A stretch of 64,000 bases of DNA from NCBI GenBank assembly GCA_002049455.2, contig KV918777.1, forward strand, positions 372,001 through 436,000, given 5' to 3'. Shown here piece after piece: positions 57,401 to 64,000 of this stretch (position 1 is the first letter of the stretch; every line of letters begins with the position of its first letter). A program made the position numbers and the translations under genes. This stretch comes from Porphyra umbilicalis (Eukaryota > Rhodophyta > Bangiophyceae > Bangiales > Bangiaceae). The notes beneath the pieces were generated by a model. It saw only the letters and a list, made by a program, of their open reading frames with translations. It did not search any database and had not been told where the DNA came from.

Positions 57401-58486
57401 CGGACGGCGGCGGGGAACGAACATCTGTTGGTCATCGTGGACCGCTTCTCCAAGATGACGCGGGCCATCCCCCTTCAGCGGATCGACGCGGAAACCATCG
57501 CGGCAGCCTTCTTGGATCACTGGGTGGCGGCGTACGGACCCCCGGCGACGGTATTCTCGGACAATGGCCCCCAGTTCCGCTCCACGTTCTTCCAAGGGGT
57601 TTGCTCGCTCCTCGGGATCTCCAACCGGTACTCCACGACGTACCACCCGCAGACGAACGGCCAAGTGGAACGTTACAACCGGACCATCGTGGGCCAGTTG
57701 CGGAAATACGTCGAGGACCACCAAGACCGATGGGACGAGTTGGTGTCGATGCTGACGTTGGCCTACAACAGCCGGCCGCAGCAGAGCACCGGGGCGGCGC
57801 CCCTCGAGTTCGTCACCCCCGAGCGTGTACGGAGTCTCTCCGTGGAACGCCTCGTCGGCTCCCCGACACCCGAGGAGACGGACAGCAGCCCACGAGCCGT
57901 CCGCGAGGGCATCCGAGCGCGGCTGCGAAGCCTGATCCACAAGGTGCGGAAGTCCCTCACGCTGGCGCAGCGGCGGTACAAGAGGAACTACGACGCCCGC
58001 GTACGACCAGTCAACAAGGACGTCCACGCGGGGGACTGGGTGTTCGGCGATGGCCACACGCGGACCAAGTACAACCTCGGGACCCGCGCGGCCGGGCCGT
58101 ACAAGGTGTTGTCCCGCGGGGAGGGCACGTTCTCGCTGGACATCGGCGGGTACCCTGAGACGGTAAGCAGCGACCACGTGACGGCGGCGTCGGGCCCGCC
58201 GGGGGATCCGCAGACGCTCCTGCGGAACCTCGGGGTACCCCAAGACATTGTGGTCCCCGAGGGGCATCAACACACGGGCAAGGAGTTCGTCTGGGAGGCC
58301 TTCGTGGGCCACAAAGTCGCGGACGACGGCACGCTACGCCTGTGGACCCGCTGGTGGGGGTACCACCCCGAGGAGGACACCCTCGAGTTGGCCAGTCGAT
58401 TCGACAAACATAAGGTGCACCAGTATATGCGGCGTGTGGGCCTACGAGTCGAAGAAGCCGGGTCAGTCATCGACTTCCTCGCCTAA
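54185..58486 (+). CDS. pol: pol of Ty3/gypsy copy 2 (looks whole)
   Basis: One open frame of about 1,430 codons overlaps the end of gag in another frame; the functional N-terminus probably arises by frameshift rather than at an ATG. Protease DTGA (near 54660), reverse transcriptase YLDD (near 56060), RNase H (TVDTDASAGEVGAVLL, near 56505), integrase (CMDLLGPLP...DNGPQFRSTFF...HPQTNGQVERYN, near 57375-57675), GPY/F-like and chromodomain (near 58330-58400) follow in order. The chromodomain and domain order place it in the chromovirus side of Ty3/gypsy. Confidence 0.93.
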   Translation: MQDSDGQTAGPREGRAEHLPSTEARGGGRPLGSHLRRGPGVGRPVGRCGVNEDGRGGRPARGNPGQGAPRGGKRLGGVASPSLSISPVRPNSPVAPRHVTLASPGVTATWPVPARCPSRRGRYRPRFKGTVLLLRKEIFEISASYQLAPWQTPIPTRAVVDTGAGPSVIRAGMLPEGWTEYASRAPPRTQVSDASGQLLKVNAEVSLTIYVGGAAMEFEFLVVKALSVPLILGWDFQRNYVDTISPKTQTIKWDDGTSTVATRSWTGNTRPTPPLRGNKPKAQAGAIRLRQGVTVGPRCIQAVQVCCNVKGVHLVRERPVKMSRRNVLLRNAVAEFSPNTPRSLYLTNIRDVPVHLTKGYVIGTATAYNGPLHFVEEEEEPGAILAMGANPCDKPDEEVKTGQQAEERIDEGQPPPHPPDKMYPKPEVHWEGVPDTLRVDVDDLLEEYKALWAGQLGKVDVTPHRIEVTPGARPRRAQPYRASHASRDIIAKEVQRQRDLGVIERSSAEWAFPVLLVPKPDGTVRFCVDYRRLNEVTVRDVYPLPRMDDCIDFLGDAKVFPTLDCNSGYWQIPVADEDRGKTTFVCHEGAYRYIRLPFGLCNAPATFQRAIDMILGGLKWKSCLVYLDDIIVFSQSAGEHVEPLREVFTALRGAGVSLKAKKCHLFQEEVEYLGHIVGRGELKVQDKNIRGLKEASPPRCKQDLRSFLGMCYVYRRFVKDYAQVARPLAAMTSSKRPDRWGTLSDEALGAFEELKRRLTEAPILALPRRQGTYTVDTDASAGEVGAVLLQEQPDQSTRPVGYWSRSLNAAERNYSTTERECLAVVWASLLLRPYVEGTRFTVRTDHAALKWMPHMDAAHGRLARWRLRLAEFDYVVQTRPGASHHAADTMSRISTPAAEGAIPDAVPCLALPNLSAAWQLPPETKGGLLGPLKLSELLEGQAEDGRCKQVRAAMDSNDKSRFREDSNGLLVRTAPLDGATQGYVPTHLRYGVMMREHYPPQAGHPGANKMYTSMRRWFYWESMVVDVYAFVANCTQCARNRVGKRRKTNYLKTFPPTEPLTDLCMDLLGPLPRTAAGNEHLLVIVDRFSKMTRAIPLQRIDAETIAAAFLDHWVAAYGPPATVFSDNGPQFRSTFFQGVCSLLGISNRYSTTYHPQTNGQVERYNRTIVGQLRKYVEDHQDRWDELVSMLTLAYNSRPQQSTGAAPLEFVTPERVRSLSVERLVGSPTPEETDSSPRAVREGIRARLRSLIHKVRKSLTLAQRRYKRNYDARVRPVNKDVHAGDWVFGDGHTRTKYNLGTRAAGPYKVLSRGEGTFSLDIGGYPETVSSDHVTAASGPPGDPQTLLRNLGVPQDIVVPEGHQHTGKEFVWEAFVGHKVADDGTLRLWTRWWGYHPEEDTLELASRFDKHKVHQYMRRVGLRVEEAGSVIDFLA

Positions 58487-58903
58487 GTCGATTTCCATGT
58501 GGGACACGTGGGTTTTCAAGTTCCGAATCGTCGCGGATTTTCGTTTACCACACGTGTCCCGGTCGGAGCCACGTGGCCGTGGTGGTGACCATCACTGTCG
58601 CGCGGCGGGATCGTGGCCCTCCCCGTGGCCGTGCCGTCGGGCCAAATTGATCGGGCATCGTGGACGTGTCCTGAGGGGCGGATTGGGCCGGCTGGCCCGT
58701 GCGGATCTGTCAGAAGGCGGATTGGAAGGTGGGATCGGGATTCGGTTCGGGGTACAAGGGGCGCTCTCGTGAGGGGTATGCAAATGACCTACGCGGGGTT
58801 TACTGGTCGCTGACGTGCCGTCCGGCACCGTCGACGCAACGACACCTTCTACACTCTGAGCTACTACAACCCCGTGGGGTGGTCCCCTCTCTCCCGTCGT
58901 GTT

Positions 58904-59986
58904 TCATCCTCCCTTGTTCAGCGGTACCTCGAGGCGGGCCCACTCGATACAAGGGATGGCCCACGGGGTATGCCTCCCCGCGTAGTGGTCGTCCGTCGTG
59001 TCCACGGGGACCCACAGGAGTTCCGCCATGCTGCCGTATGGGACCTCCACCCCGTAGCACCACGCGGGAGTCGACAGGGTCAAGCGCGAGCGCGTCGCGG
59101 TGGCACAACTTAGGTACTCCGCTCGATGACGGGCGACGAGGTGGCCTGTGAGCCCGCCCCGGTGGTGGCTGCGGGCGGTCGTCGACTGGACCTTCGTGGT
59201 GTCTTCCTTGTCGGACGCCCAGATGAACGGGGGACACGTCAAGATGTAGGCGAAGGTCGGCACCCACGGCGAGTCCCCGGGGGCGTCGTCCATGAAGCCG
59301 ACGTGAAAACGTCGGTACCCCACCTCGCGGCTACGCCGCACCACGGTGATCGACGAGGCTCGGTCGTCGAGGGACGGTACGAGGGCGTGCGACCTGGCCG
59401 CGTTGTGCTTGGCGAACGGGTTGGCGGGGCGCACCGAGTCGATGCCCCGGAACGTCGCGCGGGCCAGCGTGTCCGCTTCGCCCATGCGGGCCTCCTCGCC
59501 TCCCACGCCGGCGCCCACGTCTACGGGTCGGACAACACGGGTAGGGGGCCCACGGCGGTGGAGGACGCCATCTCCTCTTCTTGTCGGCCATCGCGGAGGA
59601 CGACGCCGACGCGGACACCTTGTTGTCGGGGGGGGGGGGGGCCGCCGGGTCCTCGTCCGACGAGGGTGGTGGGGGCAACCGCGCGGTGGTGGAGGGGGGG
59701 GGGGGGACCCCCCGAGGGCCCACAGAAGCAAGAAGCAAGAATCGACGGGCACCACGGGGGGGGGTGGACGGCACGTCGTGGGGTGGGAGGAGGAACGAGT
59801 CGGCGAACACCGCGTCGCAACCAGCGCGGATGGGTTACGTCGCGGGGTGGTGGGGAGGAGCCGCGGAGTTGCACGTGGTGGGGGGGTGAGACCGGGGTGT
59901 GCGTGTGGGCCACGGGGAGGGGTGGGGACAACGTGCGTCACGGGGGGTGTGGGGGCCGCGAGACACCGGTGCGGGCCGCGCGCCAC
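58904..59986 (-). other. Antisense additional ORF of Ty3/gypsy copy 2
   Basis: The conserved part is about 58904-59490 and matches copy 1 almost perfectly, with TPAWCYGVEVPYG and HTPWAIPCIEWARL near its C-terminus. The Pro-rich part beyond 59510 may be untranslated or a disordered N-terminus. It converges on pol and ends about 420 bp from it. Confidence 0.6.
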
Positions 59987-60175
59987 GCCACGCCGGTGTG
60001 GCGTGGGGCCGATCCAGTCCGCGGACCGACCTCGACAACCCCTCTGGGGCGAGGATCGGGGGGGGGGGGGGTGGCGGTTGTGGCCGGCACCCGGCCAGGG
60101 GGCCGGGCCGGAACCCCCTCCTCAGGGGTCGTCGCGGGACGGGCAGGGACGCCACGTCACGTGACGAGGGGGCTG

Positions 60176-60670
60176 TGTGGCGGTCGGGGTTCCCAGTTGG
60201 AAGGGGCGTGGCCCCTCAGCTGTGGACAGCACACCCCCGGGGGCCGTCCCAAATATCCCGATCCGGGCCAGCAAGGGAATGACCTGTCCAGATCTCGGGG
60301 AGATTGGATTCGGTCGGGGGCGGGGCTTTTCCCCAGTGGTTTTCCCAGCCCCCCTACTACTTGTTTGAACTTGTCACTTTGGAGGGATTCACCGGTTTGG
60401 CGCATTTGGGGTGGCTACTTTGGCCACCGGCGTTCGGGTTTGGGAGGGGTTTATTGAGAGTGGGGACGCTGTCCCCGTCGCCGTTTGATAAAACCAACTG
60501 TGCTTTGGACTACGATTCCCCCCTGGGCTTTGCCGTGATCCTCTCCTCCCGTTGGGGGAAGGCTGGGCTGTGGGTCGATTTCCGGGGCAGTTCATTCGAC
60601 GGACCGGGCTGATCAAGAGGTCACTTCGGCCAGACGACAAATCAACGTGGTGGTGCTTAGAACCGCTACA
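60176..60670 (+). repeat. 3' LTR of the Ty3/gypsy array
   Basis: It begins TGTGGCGGTCG after a purine-rich CGAGGGGGC tract (likely polypurine primer) and ends GCTACA, followed by the target duplication CTGGT. Confidence 0.88.
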
Positions 60671-62248
60671 CTGGTCCAGTGGACGCCCCCCCACGCCCCC
60701 AGTCATTTCGGGGAGTGTCGCCTGCGGACGCAATACGCCGCGAGCCCGCTGCCCAAGCAAGGCCCGGCTTGGCAACGCTGGCTGAAGCGCCACCCCGTGA
60801 AGTGCAAACTGCCTGCCGAGGTGGTGACGGACCTCCCTGTCCTACTAGAGGCGGGGGACGCGCAGTGGGTGGAGCGCGCCGCTGCGCGCCTTTCCAATGT
60901 CATGAACGGGGCCACCGCCGACAACGTGCCGCCGGTCGTGGCGTGGGAGTGGGCGTTCTCCTCCCCCCCGTCCTTGTGGGAGGGGGATCCTCACTTCCAC
61001 CACCAGGACGCCCGCACCGAGCGTCGGGTGCGGGAGGCGTCGGGGATCCTGGTGCGGGCCTCTCAAGTGGAGAGTACCCATGTCCACGCCTCGGCGCGGC
61101 CGGCTTACTATGTCCCGACGCCGTACTGGTGGTCGGCGATGGAGGTACCCTTCGGGTTTCCCGCCCGGATGCCGCGCATCGTGACCTACTTTGGCACCGC
61201 GCTCCGCCGGGGGGAGTCTACCCCGGCTGCGGCCATCCTCGCAACCCAGTGGGTGCTGGAGGTCGCGGGGGTGTGGTATGCCTCCGCCCGTACCAAGGGA
61301 TACCTCTGGCATCTGCCCGCCGGCGTGGTGGGTCGCCTTGTAGGGCTCCGCCTTGCTGACGTGGCGGAGGGGGCAGGCCCGGACTCGCATGCGTACCTCA
61401 GCGAGTTGCTGGACCTGCACCAGTCGTTGGACTAGGAGGCTGCCGGGCCCTACCTCGCCCGCCGAGTTGTCGGGGAGGAAGGCGAGGCGCCTCGGCCGTT
61501 TGTCCACTGCAACAAACGCCTGGTGGGCGGGCGTATAGGCCTCCGTGAGGGCCTGGGTGACCCCGCCTACCCCTACGCTGTGGGGGTATCGGCGACGTCG
61601 CCCCCGCCCGAGTCGGGTTGAGGTGCCCCGGGGGTAAGTTATCCCCACCAGCGTCAGCGCACTTGGGGTACTGCCGAGCGCCCCCCTGCTCGTGGGGGCG
61701 CTGTGCGGCGGACAACCCGGGCGGGGGCGTCCCCCATGGGGCGGTCGGGCCGCCCGACGTTTGCCCCGCCGGGGTTCCCGTATTACCAGGCCCTGGGGGC
61801 GGGGCAAAGCTTCAGCTGGGGGTACGTCACCCCCCGGTGCGCGCACGCCCTGGCGTCCACCTATCCAAGTGCGGCGGAGGCGCTTAGGGCGGCCCATGGG
61901 GAGGCGATAGTGGCCTCCCTGGTGGGCACCCTGGCGTGGGTTACCCGGGGGGCAGGGGCCGTACTGCGGGAATCCCCGTCCCCCCTTACCGCCTCGGCCG
62001 AGCAGTTCCTGGTTGACAACACCCCAGAGGCCATCGGGTACCAGATGGCCTCCCGCTTGGAGGGGCACGGCCAGCGGGTGGCCCCTGGGCCCGTAGTGCC
62101 TGCGGCGGCCGGGGGCTCCAGTCGAGCCCCGTACGCCGGGGAGCCTGCTGGCGCAGCCGCACCCTTCCGTGGAAGCGGCTACCCCTCATCCGCTGGGCGG
62201 TACTCCGCCGCGGAGGCGCCGCCGAGTAGGGCGCCGCGCTCGTCGTGA
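60671..62248 (+). other. Right part of the antisense ORF region of the older Ty3/gypsy fossil
   Basis: Two protein-like open stretches: 60671-61435, with TPYWWSAMEVPFGFP and WEWAFSSPPSLWEGDP, and 61703-62248, with FPYYQALGAGQSFSWGYV. The first resembles the antisense frame of the younger copies (TP-x-W, EVP-F/Y-G, a PP--W stretch about 70-75 residues earlier). Both run towards the fossil's integrase from the opposite strand. Function unknown. Confidence 0.5.
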
Positions 62249-62504
62249 GGGCCGGGCCCCGCGGACCGGGGGTCGGCCCAGGAGTACCCGGTGGACCCCC
62301 CGGGTTACGACCACTACGGTGGGTACGCCCGAGACGACAGCCCGCACTCGCCGGGTAGGGAGTAGTGAACCGTGTCCCGGTAGGGTACGGGGACATCGAG
62401 TTATGGGTAGCCGCGCCCCCTACCATGATTGTCCCTAGTTGAGTTGGATCTTTTTGTCGGGGGTGTGTGTGAGGGGTACCCTGTACCGGGGTTTTTTAGT
62501 TGCA

Positions 62505-63215
62505 TTACACCCTTCTTCTCGCCGTGAGCCGGTGTCGCGCACAGTGCTGGCGGACCTTCTCAGCCGGGAGGTCCTCCACGTAGTGCCAGGAGTCCTCCCG
62601 AGGTCCATAACCGAACCATCTTACCTTGAGCATGAGTCGCTCCTGGTCGTCGTACCCCTGTCCGACAAAGTGGTCCAAGACAGTCTCAATCGGTTTACTC
62701 GCCGATGAGCGTAGGGAGGGGACCCGCCACGCGGCCAGTGCCCGTTCCCACGCCGGTTCATCCTCTGGTGGTTCTGGGGCCCGGGTGGCATGGTTCCCAT
62801 TGACGGTACAGATACCATAGTCACTTTCGATGGTAAGCCGACGCCCGTCGGTCTTCAAGATCTGGTAGGGTCCCAGTGTCTTGAAGACGAGTTTACCTCC
62901 CTGGTTCTCGAGGGACTTCACGAATACCCAGTATTCAACTTGGAGGGCTTCGCGGCGAACCTGCACGCGCTTGTCGAAGGCTCGTTTGTACCGGGCCTTT
63001 GCCATTTCCATTGTATCGCATACTAGGGGGATCAGGGAGTCGAGGCGCTGGAGGAAATTCTCCTTGGCTCGCCCGGGGGCTACTATCTCCCCTGGGTCGG
63101 TGCCCGCTGTAAGTCGTTCGATTGCCACGGGAGTAAGCCGTCGGGGACTTACGAACGCGAAGGGGACTTGCCCGGTGCTACTATGCACTTGCGAATTGTA
63201 AGCCGTTACTACTAG
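62505..63215 (-). pseudogene. pol: Integrase C-terminus with chromodomain, older Ty3/gypsy fossil
   Basis: AYNSQVHSSTGQVPF is the end of the integrase core; MAKARYKRAFDKRV and LGPYQIL follow as the GPY/F-type module; then a chromodomain (LKVRWFGYGPREDSW). It differs clearly from the younger element's integrase, so it is a separate lineage. Fragment only. Confidence 0.8.
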
Positions 63216-63250
63216 GCTTAATTATCGGGACCACGTATCTACGTGGTCAC

Positions 63251-64000
63251 TTACGTATGGTGCGTGTCCCAAAAATGAGACATGCGCGTTTTCTGAAGGA
63301 CTGACACATCACTGCACGGGGGCAGGCGGCGTGGGGTACGAGAAATTTCTCGACTGGCCTCCATGCGAAGAGCCTCTCCCGACGCGTGCTTGGCTGACAA
63401 CTCCTCAGCACCCGCCTGTGGGCCCTGTACAGGGGGGGGAAAAAAGTTTACGATCGGATTGGGCGCTCTGAAACGAGACCAAGCCGGGTGATTGAGACCT
63501 GATTGAGAAAAAGTCGCCTGGAGGCCTCGTTTATTGCGATTGACTTTATATTTTTTCGAGTGACCGCGGGCGTTCACCAAGGCGGTCTCCCGGTCAGGCG
63601 TCGACCGCCACAAAGCAGAGAGATACGAGTCCGGCAGACGGGCCCACTCCTCACACAGGGCATCAAACAAACCTTCCAGGGTCGTTGGGGGCTGCGGGCC
63701 TCGAGCATGGACTACAGGTTCTTAATGGCGTTCATGTCGGGGCTCTGCGGCGCCCAGTCGAGGCGCTGCACGCCATGCAGCGCCATGTCCTTGCCCAAAT
63801 TAAGGGCGCGGTGAGGTCCGCAGATGTCCTCCAGCAGCATAAGGTTGCCGGTGCCGCCGTGCGTGTCCTCAATGAACGGCAACAGGTGCTCGTGGATTAT
63901 GTCCATATAATGGACCTGATTGAGGCGGCCGTTCACGCGCACGATGGGCGTCCTCCCTCGCGCTGAGAACGCGTCCCAGACCGACAAGCTCAGCCGCCGC
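63251..64000 (-). pseudogene. Tc1-like transposase, 3' half, running off the window
   Basis: From the window end leftwards the minus strand reads VWDAFSARGRTPIVRVNGRLNQVHYMDII..., then NLMLLEDICGPHRA (second catalytic region) and LDWAPQSPDMNAIKNL (third region) as in Tc1 elements. A TAG (63711-63709) stands where Trp is usual after ENL. A few codons on, the frame shifts within a C run, and the C-terminus continues as LFDALCEEWARLPDSYL...VNARGHSKKYK (about 63682-63540). The gene is therefore inactive as read here. The element's left end is near the palindrome GACCACGTATCTACGTGGTC (63229-63248); the right end lies outside the window. Confidence 0.85.

Larger units (their letters stand above)
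44147..60670 (+). mobile_element. Young Ty3/gypsy chromovirus-like tandem array (three LTRs, two internal regions)
   Basis: Order: LTR (44147-44643), internal copy 1, LTR (about 52184-52590), internal copy 2, LTR (60176-60670). The array as a whole is flanked by the 5-bp direct repeat CTGGT (44142-44146 and 60671-60675), as expected for one integration event; LTRs begin TG and end CA. The internal copies are almost identical to each other, while the two outer LTRs differ at roughly 20 of ~495 positions by eye (about 4%), so the duplication is younger than the insertion. Copy 2 looks whole in gag and pol; copy 1 has about one break in pol. Confidence 0.93.
43395..63220 (-). mobile_element. Older Ty3/gypsy (chromodomain) fossil, minus strand, split by a younger insertion
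   Basis: The right part holds the end of an integrase with chromodomain on the minus strand (63215-62505). To its left, plus-strand open regions lie tail-to-tail with it on both sides of the 44147-60670 insertion (43395-44146 and 60671-62248). This is the same layout as in the younger element: pol, then an extra frame on the opposite strand before the 3' LTR. The fossil is broken: large parts of gag-pol are not in the window, and it shows several further breaks. Its LTRs were not identified, so the limits given are those of recognisable sequence. It abuts the Tc1-like element near 63240. Confidence 0.6.

Noticed and set aside
1-64000. Origin from a bacterium or a giant DNA virus (high GC, long open frames)
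   Set aside because: Chromodomain Ty3/gypsy elements, hAT, pogo and Tc1 transposons, a TATA/Kozak gene and TTAGGG repeats point to nuclear eukaryotic DNA.

Overview
The window is nuclear DNA of a GC-rich eukaryote. It holds Ty3/gypsy retroelements with chromodomain integrases, several classes of eukaryotic DNA transposon (CACTA-like, hAT, pogo, Tc1), a secreted Spondin-domain protein with a TATA box and Kozak context, and an interstitial TTAGGG tract. There is no operon structure, CRISPR array or rRNA. The extreme GC content, alanine/proline/glycine-rich reading frames and compact coding would suit a GC-rich alga (a bangiophyte red alga is one guess), but the sequence alone does not settle the species. 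Because GC is so high, long open frames occur on both strands; I list only those backed by a recognisable domain, a consistent layout or mobile-element boundaries.

Layout. From 1 to about 10.5 kb lies a two-gene region that looks like one large CACTA/CMC-type transposon: a plus-strand gene or gene pair (159-6483) and a convergent minus-strand transposase (9712-6815). The plus-strand coding has an N-terminal part with a faint Ulp1-protease pattern, an array of ~152-bp coding repeats in an A-B-A-B order, and a clear JmjC dioxygenase domain followed by zinc-binding cysteine pairs. From 10.8 to 25.4 kb there is a mosaic of non-autonomous elements with terminal inverted repeats (TIRs), plus a delimited 4.6-kb hAT element (13449-18065) and a 574-bp relative of it sharing its termini. 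A pogo-like element (25457-28204, TA target duplications) sits just upstream of the only convincing host gene, a Spondin-domain secreted protein (28757-29545). From 29.5 to 43 kb no gene is convincing; the stretch holds GC-rich open frames of doubtful meaning, telomere-like repeats, copies of a ~700-bp repeat, G-rich tracts and hairpins.

From 43.4 to 63.2 kb an older minus-strand Ty3/gypsy fossil has been split by a young Ty3/gypsy insertion. The young insertion (44147-60670) is a tandem array LTR-gag-pol-LTR-gag-pol-LTR whose outer ends carry the same 5-bp target duplication (CTGGT). Both the young copies and the older fossil carry an extra reading frame on the strand opposite to pol, downstream of the integrase, and these antisense frames resemble one another. 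The window ends inside a Tc1-like transposase (63251-64000).

Most promising biology: (1) a JmjC-type 2-oxoglutarate dioxygenase paired with a CACTA-like transposase, which suggests a transposon carrying its own chromatin modifier; (2) an antisense additional ORF conserved between two Ty3/gypsy lineages; (3) a tandem retroelement that by its repeat pattern arose by unequal exchange after insertion.
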